Below, in pieces: positions 22,471 through 33,394 of a stretch of DNA of 64,000 nucleotides. Position 1 is the first letter of the stretch. Each line of letters starts with the position of its first letter. Made by a program: the position numbers and the translations under genes. Origin of the DNA: Schistocerca nitens (Eukaryota > Arthropoda > Insecta > Orthoptera > Acrididae); assembly GCF_023898315.1 (NCBI RefSeq), contig NC_064622.1:357101234-357165233 (forward strand). The letters are read 5' to 3'. Below the pieces are notes generated by a model. It searched no databases. It was given only the letters and a program-made list of their open reading frames with translations, and was not told the origin of the DNA.

Positions 22471-24175
22471 CTTGTGGTGGTGGTGGTCTTCAGTCCTGAG
22501 ACTGGTTTGATGCATCTCTCCATGCTACTCTATTCTGTGCAAGCTTCTCATTAGTTATGTGATTTACCCATCTAATTTTCAGCGTTCTTCTGTAGCACCA
22601 CATTTCGAAAGCTTCTATTCTCTTCTTGTCTAAACTATTTATCGTCCATGTTTCGCTTCCAGCCATGGCTACACTCCATACAAATACTTTCAGAAAAGAC
22701 TTCCTGACCCTTAAATCAATACTCAATGTTAACAAATTTCTCTTCTTCAGAAACGCTTTCCTTGCCATTTCCAGTTTACATTTTATATCGTCTCTACTTC
22801 GACCATCATCAGTTATTTTGCTCCCCAAATAGCAAAACTCCTTTACTACTCATTTCCTAATCTAATTCCCTCAGCATCGCCCGAGTTAACTCGACTAAAT
22901 TCCATTATCCTCGTTTTCCTTTTTTTGTTCATCTTTAATCATCCTTTCAAGACACTGTCCATTCCGTTCAACTGCTCTTCCAAGTCCTTTGCTGTCTCTG
23001 ACAGAATTACAATGTCATCGGCGAACCTGAAAGTTTTTATTTCTTCTCCATGGCTTTTAATACCTACTCTGAATTTTTCTTTTGTTTCCTTTACTGCTTT
23101 GCTCAGTATACAGATTGAATAGCATCGGGGAGAGGCTACAACCCTGTCTCACTCCCTTCTCAACCATTGCTTCCCTTTCATGTCCCTCGACTCTTATAAC
23201 CGCCATCTGGTTTCCGTACAAATTGTAAATAGCCTTTCGCTCCCTGTGTTATACCCCTGCCACCTTCAGAATTTGAAAGAGAGTATTCCAGTCAACATTG
23301 TCAAAAGCTTTCTCTAAGTCTACAAATGCTAGAAAAGTAGGTTTGCCTTTTCTTAATCTGGCTTCTAAGATAAGTCGTAGGGTCAGTATTGCCTCACGTG
23401 TTCCCATATTTCTACAGAATCCAAACTGATCTTCCCCAAGGTCGGCTTCAACCAGTTTTTCCATTCGTCTATAAAGAATTCGCGTTAGTATTTTGCAGCT
23501 GTGATTAATTAAACTGATAGTTCGGTAATTTTCATATCTGTCAACGCCAGCTTTCTTTGGAATTGGAATTATTATATTCTTCTTAAAGTCTGAGGGTATT
23601 TCGCCTGTCTCATACATTTTGCTCACCAGATGGTAGAGTTTTGTCAGGACTGGCTCTCCCAAGGCTGTCAGTAGTTCTAATGGGATGTTGTCTACTCCCG
23701 GGGCCTTGTTTCGACTCAGGTCTTTCAGTGCTCTGTCAAACTCTTCACGCAGTATCGTATCTCCCATTTCATCTTCATCCACATCCTCTTCCATTTCCAT
23801 AATATTGTCCTCAAGTACATCACGCTTGTATAGACCCTCTATATACTCCTTCCACCTTTCTGCTTTCCTTTCTTTGCTTAGAACTGGGTTTCCAACTGAG
23901 CTCTTGATATTCATACAAGTAGTTCTCTTATCTCCAAAGGTCTCTTTAATTTTCCTGTAGGCAGTATCTATCTTACCCCTAGTGAGACAAGCCTCTACAT
24001 CCTTACATTTGTCCTCTAGCCAAGCCTGCTTATCCATTTTGCACTTCCTGTCGATCTCATTTTTGAGACTTTTGTATTCCTTTCATGCCTGCTTCATTTA
24101 CTGCATTTTTATATTTTCTCCTTTCATCAATTAAATTCAATATTTCTTCTGTTATTTTACCATAAGTTTGTATTT
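22471..24175 (-). mobile_element. LINE family 2, 5'-truncated, with long RT ORF
   Basis: The longest convincing coding stretch in the window runs from 24037 to 23249 on the minus strand (262 codons). It covers the linker and RT fingers and palm: LKDLSRNKAPGVDNIPLELL, FKKNIIIPIPKK, YRTISLINHSCKILTRIL, GEDQFGFCRN and FVDLEKAFDNVDW (first catalytic Asp). After a frameshift the FADD box (FRFADDIVILS) follows at about 23010-23040. 22490-22828 encodes the C-terminal domain (MGSKITDDGRSRDDIKCKLE, ETWTINSLDKKRIEAFEMW). The 3' end has GGT repeats. The start at 24175 abuts another LINE's 3' end. Clade (RTE, CR1 or other) is uncertain. Confidence 0.85.
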
Positions 24176-24183
24176 CTAGATCT

Positions 24184-24345
24184 ACATCTACGTCGCTACT
24201 CCGCAAGCCACTACGGTTCACGATGGAGAGTACCCTGTACCACGACTACTCATATCCTTTTCTCTTCCCATTCGTAAACTTTATCAGAAATATTAACCTA
24301 TCTGAATGAAATTTTTGCAGGAAGCAGTCTTAATGTGTTTGCATA
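24184..24345 (-). mobile_element. 3' end of LINE family 3
   Basis: The plus strand starts AGATCTACATCTACGTCGCT and has CTCCGCAAGCCACTACGGTT and GAGAGTACCCTGTACCACG. This is the conserved 3' UTR end of the family seen complete at 60776 (plus) and 32265 (minus). Only about 150 bp are retained. Confidence 0.7.
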
Positions 24346-24723
24346 CTTCTGTGTATTGTTATCGAAAATGTAATTTAGTTATTTTTTCATCACAATGCCC
24401 AAAGCATTTTCCGAGTTCGGCGCCTTCACGTTCACACTTTTGGCACTTTTTTCTTTGACCGCCTCCTGTTTGAATTGTGATTGCAGTACCTATGCGTTTC
24501 GCTGTTTTTCTGGTGATGCGATGTAATGTTTTCTGTTTCTCCGCAATACTCAAATTCCCCTTGCGTATCAGACAACTTGTCCGCGCATTCATCATGTATA
24601 ACCGTTTTATTCTTCGTTTGCCATTATCAAAGGGCACGTGTTTCTATAAAACAAACAAATTGCTAATATATGTAAATACATAAAACTGCAAACGGTCACT
24701 TTCTTGAATAGTTAGTTGGTATT

Positions 24724-24767
24724 CCATGAACCAGTTTTCGAACCTTCTCACGTTCATCATCTGATGG
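24724..24767 (-). ncRNA. hammerhead-like motif B2 (one core base changed)
   Basis: On the minus strand: CCAT, CAGATGA (core U4 replaced by A), stem II GAAC/GTTC, GAAA, near-palindromic AACTGGTT, C at position 17, then ATGG pairing with the first CCAT. The stems are kept although one core base is substituted, so activity is unlikely. Confidence 0.5.
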
Positions 24768-25088
24768 TTTTGTGGAAGTTAAATCACTATTTCTAGCATA
24801 TTGCTGGGTACTGGCTTCCGACAGTATGGGCGGCATTTTTCGTTAGTGTCCATCAGTCTGCTTCAATTTTGATGGCCAGTTGGTGCATGACTTCATACAC
24901 TTCTATACAATCTGTATTCATTTCCACTGTGATAGCGAAACTTTGCCAGCATCTAGCATGTGTACAACACATGCAACTGGCTATCAGAATGGAAGCAGAC
25001 AAATGGACACTAACGAAAAACTCCGCCCATACTGTCGCAAGACAGCGTCCAGCATTATGCTAGAAATAATGATGTAACTTGCAGAAAA

Positions 25089-25133
25089 CCATCTGATGAG
25101 GATCCTCAAAATGGTTCGAAAACCGGTTTATGG
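25089..25133 (+). ncRNA. hammerhead-ribozyme-like motif B1
   Basis: Stem I CCAT/ATGG (25089-25092 with 25130-25133), core CTGATGA (25093-25099), stem II GGATC/GGTTC with wobble pairs (25100-25104 with 25113-25117), GAAA (25118-25121), fully self-complementary AACCGGTT (25121-25128), and T at position 17 (25129). All invariant residues are present. Stem III could form only between two RNA copies, the dimeric mode described for PLE hammerheads. Confidence 0.65.
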
Positions 25134-25187
25134 AATAATAAATAACTATTCAAAAAGTGACTCTGGTTGCAGTTTTATGTTTTTACA

Positions 25188-26099
25188 TTCAGTTAAGTCA
25201 CGGGTTCTAAAATATCCGTAATGCATCAGTTTAATAAATTGCAAATATATGTGTACCTGATTGTTTCTTAACACACAACACACGCCACACGGAATACTTC
25301 CGTTCATTCTATAGCTTTGACCACGGCACCACTGCGACGTCAACAGCGCTTGCCCGCTCGTTCTGCACGTGACACAAACGTGATGTCAGCGGCAGTTTGC
25401 CCAATAGTTTTCCCGTGACACCAACGTAGTACCAACGGACAGCGTAGTATTAATGTTGTCTTACGGAGTCGTCAAGGATTATTTCCCGTTTGGAAGTATC
25501 TTCATAGACTGGCCCGAGAGTGGACAATATGCAGTCGTTCCCGTGTTTCAGATTTTATAGCTGGAAACAACTCAGTAGTTCCTAGGCCTTATCGCAATAT
25601 ATTTTCCATTCTTGACATCGTAGTTAGCTTGCAAATGAAAACATAGAAGCAAAAGCTTCACTCAGCATACACAAGTCTACTTAAGTGATTGAAAGAAATG
25701 AACCGAACATAAAAGGCGTTAAACAAATCAGGCATGGACGGGAAACTGTTGCTATGACGTAATTTTCTGGAATTATTGGCTTTAGTTAGTGTAGCTGTAC
25801 AACAGGATAATCATATACAGAGATTAAGGATGATCTGCCTTTGGTGTCTTTGAAAGTACGGAATACACACTAATTCACGCCATACGTACCGATAGTTTGC
25901 AGCTGGCTCAACCACACAAAAAAATATATTTTCAGAAGGAAAGGAAATCTTACATCTAAGATATCAGCCTTCCTGCAGAAGCTCTGTTTAGAACCTTTAA
26001 AGCTGGTTTCGTAGTTTTTTCCTAAATATTTAAGATTGCTTCGCAGCGTCTGTATAAACCACCAGAAAATTACACCATTAGTCAAACTTGTACAGAAAC
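25188..26099. other. unrecognised stretch
   Basis: No gene recognised. It is AT-rich with short open frames only. Confidence 0.4.
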
Positions 26100-26830
26100 C
26101 AGACGGGAGTTACAATAGTCGAGCGGCGTGAAGGGGAAGCGGTGATTGAGAGGTTAGAGAGACAGGGTTGTAGCCTAACCCTGATGTTATTCAAATAAAT
26201 GATTCAAATGGCTCTGAGCGCTATGGGACTTAACATCTGTAGTCATCAGTCCCCTAGAACTTAGAACTACTTAAACCTAACTAACCTAAGTACATCACAC
26301 ACATCCATGCCCGAGGCAGGATTCGAACCTGCGACCGTAGTGGTCGCACGGTTCCAGACTGAAGCGCCTAGAACCGCTCGGCCACACCGGCCGGCCCTGA
26401 TGTTATTCACTCTGTACATTGAGCAAGCAGTAAAGAAAACCAAAGAAAAATTTGGAGTAGGAATTAAAGTCCACGGAGATGAAATAAAAACTTTGAGGTT
26501 TGCCGATGACATTGTAATTCTGTCACGGACAACAAAGGACTTAGAAGGGCAGTTCAACGGTATGGACAGTGTCTTGAAAGGAGGATAAAATGTGTACACG
26601 AACAAAAGAAAAACATGGGTAATAGAACGTAGCCGAATTGAATCAGGCGATGCTGAGGGTATTGTATTAGAAAACTAGATACTTACAACAGTAGATGAAT
26701 TTTACTGTTTGGACAGTAAAATAACTGATGGCCGAAGTAGAGTGGATATAGAATGTAGACTGGAAATGGCGAGAAAGTGTTTCTGAAGAAGAGGAATTTA
26801 ACATCAAATACAGGTTCAAAAGATGAATAT
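26100..26830 (+). mobile_element. LINE family 2 fragment interrupted by a SINE
   Basis: The plus strand matches the region of the 22.5-24.2 kb LINE around the catalytic box: LFTLYIEQAVKKTKEKFGVG, then LRFADDIVILS (about 26500-26525), then DGRSRVDIECRLEMARK (about 26730-26790). Stops and small deletions make it non-functional. The RT coding sequence resumes exactly across the SINE at 26194-26394 if one target-duplication copy is removed. Confidence 0.85.
26194..26394 (-). mobile_element. tRNA-derived SINE, family A, perfect 15-bp TSD
   Basis: Complete family A copy on the minus strand with B box GGTTCGAATCC. It is bounded by CCCTGATGTTATTCA at 26179-26193 and again at 26395-26409, a perfect 15-bp target-site duplication within the LINE. 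A perfect duplication indicates a fairly recent insertion. Confidence 0.97.
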
Positions 26831-27496
26831 TGTAAGCAGATTCAGAAAGATGTAGGTTGCAGTAGTTAGTCGAAGATAAGGCTTGCTGATATGAAAAATA
26901 TACAGCTATCTGCAAATAATACAACTGCCGTCCTCAAACAGAAACTAATGTCGTCACAGACAACTGCAGTGTTAGCATTTTGTTATCGCAGTGCTTTCAT
27001 CACCGTGAAAATCAGACGTTAAAGTAAATTCCCTTACGTTGTCGTGTGTGTTTGTTTTTTGTTAGTATACCGAGCAGACGAAGATTTAAGTGGATACCTC
27101 GTTTTATAGTGAGTCGAATCTCAGAAGTTTTTATCGCTCTTATTTCTGTTGTTCAAGCGTATTTTTTCTGCCAACGAACATAAGATTATTTTGTGTGTTA
27201 CGCTGCCATTACAAGTAGTGGAACAAAAAATTCCGCATTTAATCTTTCAAGGATACATTTATAGTGCAGAAATAGTTTTTCTGAGAGACCTTACGGCATG
27301 GCTCTTGCATGCATGTCCTAAGGAACGTTGCATCACAATTCAGAACACAGGATTTTGCAGTATCTTATTCATTCTCCGACACCGGGCAAGCTACTTTCAG
27401 TTAAAATGTTTCCCCTGTGCGGGAGGCACTGGATGCAAGTGTGCAGGTTGGAAACATACGATTGACGACATGCGGAAGATTGGGTCTGGAACGTTC
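26831..27496. other. unrecognised stretch
   Basis: No gene recognised. An open frame at 27149-27499 (116 codons) has a cysteine-rich end (CAGGTGCKCAG), but I know no family with it. Confidence 0.4.
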
Positions 27497-27640
27497 TAGG
27501 ATAGCCTAATGGTAAGGCGACCGCTCGGGATAAGAGGGAAATTCGGGTTCGAGTCGCCGTCTCGCACAAATTTTCATTGTCATTCCATTATACGGCTGAT
27601 GGTTGTACATACTGTGGCTGCGAATACAATTCATATACTC
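27497..27640 (+). mobile_element. tRNA-like SINE, family E
   Basis: The tRNA-like head has TAGCCTAATGGTAAGGCGAC (A box) and GGGTTCGAGTCGCCG (B box), followed by CACAAATTTTCATTGTCATT and TACGGCTGATGGTTGTACAT. Several paired positions of the acceptor stem are lost, so it is a repeat and not a functional tRNA. Confidence 0.7.
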
Positions 27641-28860
27641 CTCGAGTTATTTCGTGCTTACAGGATTTGGAGCTCGGTGCCAGGACGTCAGTATCTTAAA
27701 GCAGTGCAAGACACTTCACAAATAACCCGAAAAAGAGTTTTCATTGTATTGAACAATATGAAATTTCCCATTTATGTACCAGATTTAAATTTGTGAATAG
27801 TCGAATTTTCAAGTGACTGGGAACTGTACTTAAAGGATATAAAATTCAAATAAAAGCAAAAAAAATGGAGTAATTGAGAAACAGGAATAAAGACTGTAAC
27901 TATTCTTCAATAATATTGCTTTAAACGCAACTTTCCATTAACGCTATTACCTGCTTGATTTATAACCTTGTGTGAAAGCCTTGGAGCTTGATCTAATATC
28001 AGAAGTACAGCTGTTGTATTACGTGGTAACAAACTGACACATAACATGCACCAAACCTATTCTCTAGCTGATCTATATGAAACTTACCCAGTATCAGATA
28101 TTTCCAGCCTGCGAAAATTTTGTGTGGACTAATGTTACTGTCATTTTGTGAAACATTTTCTGATGCGATTCTGAACAAATTTGGGAAAAATTCGGATAAT
28201 GTTCAGTCGCAGCAGATAGTCCTCGCACAAACATTAAATGGCTGTTAGGAGAATGAAGCCCGCAACTGTAACCTGTGCGATTAGGAATCGTACTGACGTG
28301 ACACCGGCCTGGTGACGTTATGCGGCCTACCTGTCATACGTTCCGTATGCTTGGCCAAAACCAGTACCGTGCATGACTACCTCTTGCTCAAACGATTCTA
28401 ACACAGTTTGGAAATGATGGTGTTGCGAATTACTTTTCTTAGGCGCTGTAGGTGGACGTACAGGCATGTATGTGTATCGTATGGCCGGGAGATTCTTATC
28501 TTGGACGGACGGGAGATGATCGCAAGAGATACCACGCGTACTTTGTTAAACATAACCAACACGACAATACCTCCTTTACCTGCCTGAAGGGGTGCCCTGT
28601 CGGCAAGCAAGATGTGTCCCCTCACGTGGTTTCCGATGTATTCGTACCCTGCCTCTGCCATGTACCAATTTGTACCGCAATTTTTCAGTCCACGCCGCGT
28701 TACCCATGCTGAGTCGTCCAAAGGCTATATTCATTCACTCGTGTTACATCTTGTGCTGTGATGTGCAATGAGCAGACGTATGTGCGCCGAGAACTCAACA
28801 CTGCCCACCGCCCGACGAAATACATCCTGGTGACATTTTAGGGACGTAACGAGGCAAGGG
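27641..28860. other. mostly unrecognised; weak minus-strand ORF
   Basis: A 107-codon minus ORF (28398-28721) contains YEYIGNHVRGHILLADRAPL, which loosely resembles part of a LINE endonuclease (NxGTxxRGxAxL). I would not rely on it. Nothing else was recognised. Confidence 0.25.
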
Positions 28861-28989
28861 AGGCACTCTGGTGTGAAAAACTTAGAAAAACTTAAGCACG
28901 ATGGTTAACTCTCGTATAATGTGACACTGCCAATAATATACTCGATGACACTTAGACCGTACATAGAAAGAACTTCTACAGTGTAGTAC

Positions 28990-29390
28990 AGTAGGTAACT
29001 AACAGAAATACGCTATGAGACGAACAGATAGGGCACTTTTATTAACAATTGCACTGAAGTCGCCGCGATTTAAGATTATCTGCTGGACATAACACAAGGC
29101 GGGACGTGGTTCTTCATAGGGTGTGAGATCACCACGGACGGTATTACATACTCTGCATCGTGCTTCCACACTGGCTACAAGGTTGATACGGATTTCTTGT
29201 AGTAGGACGTATCATTCCTCCACCAACACGATCGGTGGATGGTTGTTGGTGCATGTGGATGTGCCGCAATGTTTTTCCAACACATCCGCACACGCTCGAT
29301 GGGATTGAAGTCCAATCCGTTCCCCGAATATACTCTCGTTCCAAAAACTGTTCCACCTGCGCTGTTCCATGACGTCTCCCATTTTTCATC
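28990..29390 (-). pseudogene. Tc1-like transposase C-terminal fragment
   Basis: Minus strand reads QVEQFLEREYIRGTDW and, in a shifted frame, LDFNPIERVCG, then a C-terminal end. These are the last part of the catalytic core (DLNPIEHVWD-like, with the final E) and tail of a Tc1 transposase. The first two catalytic aspartates are absent. It lies head to head with the fragment on its right. Confidence 0.7.
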
Positions 29391-30075
29391 CGTAAAAGTG
29401 AAGTTAGAGCCGAATACATCCCTGAAAAGACGGGAACGAATACAGTGTCACAATGACCTTGACCAGAGCTTGGGCATAAGGACTAAACACGGTATATTCA
29501 CCGGTCAACGTTACTGTAGCACCGTACTGCTTCGTCATGTGCGTCTTCCTAGGGATGCATTCACCCCTGATTTTTATTTTCGTGGATGGCAATGCACGGC
29601 CGCACCGAAGAACGCAGGCGGGGAGCTCTTGGAACGAGAGGGTATTCGGCGAATGGACTGGCCTGCCCGCCCCCCGCCTCTCTCCCCCCCCCCCCCGATC
29701 CCCCTCCTCCGACTTAAATCCTGGCACAAAAGACCAGATAGCAGTTAACTGCGCTGGTGGATGAATGGAACTCCCTACCACAAGAACTCCTTATCTAACT
29801 TGTGCCCAGCATGGGGGCTTGTCTCGGAACATGCAGTACATTCTGTAAAGAACCATATCCCCGTCTTTTGCAATGTTCAGAGGAGCACAAATAAGCGGTG
29901 ACTTCAGTGTAATTATTGTCTTTGAATAAGTCCTTTCTGCTAGTCTTTTATTTCTTTGTTACCTTCTGTACTCCACTTTAGCAGTACTTTCTGTGTACGG
30001 CCCAAATTTCATCGAGCTGTGTTACACTTCATGCGAAAGTTAGTTTCGTCCTTAAAGTTTTGCACACCACTGCAT
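29391..30075 (+). pseudogene. Tc1-like transposase fragment with 3' end
   Basis: Plus strand: TGQRYCSTVLLRHVRL (29490-29560), VDGNARPHRRT (second catalytic Asp region, about 29580), ELLEREGIRRMDWPARPP (29620-29680), then a C13 run (29684-29696) where the SPDLNPIE box should be. The 3' end near 30040-30075 (AAGTTTTGCACACCACTGCA) resembles the Tc1 terminal repeat. It is broken by frameshifts and the N-terminal third is missing. Confidence 0.72.
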
Positions 30076-30359
30076 GTAAGCGCAATAGTAACAAAGTAGT
30101 AAACTCCCATAATTTCTTTGGCTTGAAGAATAAACTTAAAACGTCTTATCGCTATACTGCCTCAGGATACACACAGTTTGTAACTGTAATATTTGCCTTA
30201 TTCTCTTAAACCTTTAAGATGAGATTAACACCGGTTAATGAGTGGATTACAACAACATTTTAATTTCACTCAAAAATTATATGAGATAAAGGAAATGAAA
30301 CTTTTGTTTCCCCTAAAGCCTTTAGAAGGCAACCTGCAACTACGGCGTGACAACTACTG

Positions 30360-31066
30360 AACTATATGAAACAAAATCGTCGGAACTTCTGGACGGGTTG
30401 CGTTAGGAGGTTCAAACCACACAGTTGGCCGCGGGACACGGTGGGAATTAGTATGGTTTGGTTTAGCGAAGAAGCTCACTTTCATTTGGGTGGGTTCGTC
30501 AATAAGCAAAATTGACGCATTTGGGGAACTGAGAAACCACATTTCGCGATCGAGAAGCCTCTTCATCCCCCGCGGGTGACTGTGTGGTGTGTAATATCCA
30601 GTCACGGAATAATCGGTGCGATATTCGTTGATGGCACGGTGCCTACCGAAAGGTACGTGAAGATTTTGGAAGATGATTTCATCCCCATTACCCAAAATGA
30701 CCCTGATTTCGACAAGATGTGGTTCATAAAAGACCAAGTTTGACCCCATCGAAGCAGGAGTGTGTTTGATGTCCTTGAGAAGCACTTTGGGAACCGCATT
30801 CTGGCTCTGGGGTACCAAGAGGCCACTGGCATGGGGCTCTCGATTGGCCGCCAGATCTGAACACATGCGACTCCTTTTTGTGGGGTTATATTAAAGACAA
30901 GGTGTACAGCAATAACCCCGAAACCATTGCTAAGCTGAAAACAGCCATTCAGGTGGTCATCGACAGCATCGGTATTCAGACACTTCAGCGGTCATGCAGA
31001 ATTTCGCTATTCGTCTGCGCCACCTCATCGTCAGTGATGGTAGGCATATCGGACAAGTCGTAACCT
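30360..31066 (+). pseudogene. mariner-like transposase relic
   Basis: Plus strand, across frames: WFSEEAHFHLGGFVNKQN (about 30465-30520), the catalytic box in which the Asp of FSDEA has become Glu; EKPLHPPRVTVWCVISSHGI (about 30550-30610); DFDKMWFIKDQV (about 30705-30745), where the usual QQDGA is damaged; then DLNTCDSFLWGYIKDKVYSN (about 30850-30910). The first and second acidic positions are altered. TIRs were not found. The 170-codon minus-strand frame here is an antisense shadow. Confidence 0.78.
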
Positions 31067-31204
31067 AAATCCGAATATATCTAGTGACGTTTGCGTGTTG
31101 AATAAAGTGTGTGCACGCCGTAGTTTGTAACTAATCTACTTCTTTCATGTAGTTAAATAATTGTCACTTGTTGTCTGTGCACAGAGTTAGCCTTTCAGTA
31201 ATAC

Positions 31205-32190
31205 GTGGGAAATCATTCAAACTTTGTGACGCAAATGGGGAAACACGCTGACTTGCGCTACTTTGACAAAGGGCAGTTTGCCATGATCTGGGGCTTTGAA
31301 CCGAGCATCTCGGAAACTGCGAGTCTCTTTGACTGTAAGCATGCTACTGTCGCGGGGAGCGTCTATGGAAAGAGAGTGAAGCACGGTGAAACCATGACTA
31401 GGGGACGTGTGTTGGACATCCAAGTGCCATCACAGAACGTATATGTCAGAGACTTGTTCACTCTCTAATGCAGTATAACCGGGGATCTTCACATCTGACG
31501 ACAGGGTAAAATGGTGGTGAAGCCAGAAATATTTTAGAGCACGTCGTTCAGTGCACATTATTGAACATGGAGCTCCGCACACTTCAGTGTTCCAGTGTTT
31601 TCCCAACGGCATCAACAATTAAGATTGCAATGGGCCCGAGATCATGGAGACAGGATCATGGATCAGTGGAAACGTGTTACCCGGTAGGAGAAATTACGGT
31701 TCTTGTAACACCAGGTAGATGGTCGTGTCTGGATAAGCTGTCATCCAGGCGAACTGCTACTCGGAAGATGCAATGCGCCAACGACGCAGGCAGGTGGAAG
31801 TCATTATTGTGCTATGCGGGACATTTACCTTCATGTCTCACGTCTTTCCCAAGGTCGAAGGCATCTTCGAGCAGTATAAACGACCGTGTCAAGGCCAGAC
31901 TCGTGCTACAGTGGTCTGAGGAGCATGGTAGTGAATTCGCGTGGACCTGGCCACCAAATTCGCCTGAATTTTGACCCGATGGAATACGTCTGGTCCACGG
32001 TCGGACGTCATCTCTGCGTCCACAAATTACCGACTCGTTATTTACAGGAACTGCTGGAGCTGTCCGTAGAAATATGGTTGCCACGTACCTCCGAAAACGT
32101 GTTGAGGACTTGCAAACCATGCCATTGCGTTCGAAAGGTGGACCAACACATTTTTAATCAGGTGGTCATATTTTGGCCCACTAGTGTACT
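31205..32190 (+). pseudogene. Tc1-like transposase relic
   Basis: The first ATG in context is 31235 (MGKHADLRYFDKGQFAM), with an N-terminal helix-turn-helix (ISETASLFDCKHATVAGSVY). After frameshifts: LRLQWARDHGDRIMDQWKR-like (31620-31670), an ARLVLQWSEEHGSEF block (31880-31935), then WPPNSPEF and MEYVWSTV where the SPDLNPIE box should be. C-terminal LRKRVEDLQTMPLRSKGGPT completes the order. The IS630/Tc1 catalytic triad is not intact. Confidence 0.78.
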
Positions 32191-32264
32191 TAGGGCAGTG
32201 GCAACTGTCTCCATAACGAGTGTATAACGGCCGATTGACTTTTTTCAACCACCGTCCTTGTCAG

Positions 32265-32490
32265 CTGCGCGTTGATATCTACGTCGATACTCCTCAAGCC
32301 ATCTTACGGTGCGTGTCGGAGGGTACCCTGTACCACTGCTAGTCATTTCCTTTCCTGTTCCACTCTCAAGGGAAAAAAGTCTATATGCCTCCGCATGAGC
32401 CCCAATTTCTTGAATCTTATTTTCGTGGCCCTTACGCCACTTCACCCTAGTGGCGGCGTTTTTCCTCGGATCCAAACCACGTAGTCAAGG
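32265..32490 (-). mobile_element. 3' end of LINE family 3
   Basis: Plus strand shows GTTGATATCTACGTCGATAC, TCAAGCCATCTTACGGTGCG and GAGGGTACCCTGTACCACTG, the inverted 3' UTR of the family, followed by the start of its C-terminal coding end. It is truncated at about 32490. Confidence 0.75.
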
Positions 32491-32939
32491 TACACTCTTA
32501 ACACGTGTAGAATGCAGTTCCTGCACATATTGCAAGCAGGTCTATGTCGCAGTATCAACGATGTGAACTGGCTTAGATGCACTGTGAAGCTGCGCGTATT
32601 GCGCGTCTTTCGTTTGACTGTCACCTCCTACGGCCAGTACGAAGTTCGATGACGTCCCAATTCCATAACACGCTGAGTTATTATTTTCGTTATGACGAGG
32701 TGAACGGGTTCCCAAAAAGGGAAGTTACCTCATGCAAATTTTTCACGGCTGAGTAATATGCCAGATAGCGACGTTCATTGTGATGTGACATGACCGTCTT
32801 GTAACTTCCTGCCTTCATTGTTTTAGCTTGAGCATAGGAAAATGCAAATAAACACACATGAGCATTTTAAGGCTAATTGTGGACTTCGGACAATTGGGAG
32901 AATTTTAGGAAAGTATGGTTCATCTGTAAAAGAGACTGC
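32491..32939. other. unrecognised stretch
   Basis: No gene recognised between two LINE fragments of opposite orientation. Confidence 0.4.
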
Positions 32940-33320
32940 ATTTAGGACACCAATGCGACCCATTCATTAGTATTGCTAGTGTTTGGGATCCGCACGTGAT
33001 CGGATTGAAGGAAGGCATCGAAGTAATTCAGAGGCGGGCTGCTAGATGCGATACCGGTAGATTCGAAAAACGGGTAAGTATTAAAGTGATACTTCGGCAA
33101 CTCAAATGGAGATCCCTGAAGGGAAGGCGACGTTCTTTCCTAGGAACACTACTGCATTTGAAGCAGACTGCAGAACGATTCTATTGCCACCAACGTTGGT
33201 TTCACTTGAGGACCACTGTGGAAAAAGAAAGGCCTACAGTCGTTTTTCCATCGCTCTGTTTGCCAATAGAACAGGAAAGGAAATGACTTGCGGAATATGT
33301 ATGCAGGTATAGAAACTAAC
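32940..33320 (+). mobile_element. LINE family 3, RT C-terminal fragment
   Basis: Plus strand reads SVWDPHVIGLKEGIEVIQRR, then AARCDTGRFEKRVSI, LRQLKWRSLKGRRRSFLGTL, the usual C-terminal stretch after the RT thumb in Jockey/CR1-type elements. The frame is open for about 96 codons. Catalytic RT motifs are absent. Confidence 0.75.
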
Positions 33321-33394
33321 ATTTATTTTTACGACCATAGTATCTTAGGATTTTTCAGTCTGTCGCTCGTGTATATCTGTTGAAATCTTGCTAT

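Larger units (their letters stand above)
24671..25187. mobile_element. hammerhead-bearing foldback (family B, PLE-terminus-like)
   Basis: Left arm 24671-24889 and right arm 24970-25187 are inverted copies over about 215 bp, clearly diverged, with an 80-bp spacer. Each arm contains a hammerhead-like motif, pointing outward (minus strand in the left arm, plus strand in the right). No coding sequence is evident. I interpret it as paired inverted termini of a Penelope-like retroelement from the ribozyme and from the structure near 62 kb. Confidence 0.7.

Noticed and set aside
30354..30866. 170-codon minus-strand open frame
   Set aside because: It is antisense to a mariner transposase relic whose motifs read on the plus strand.
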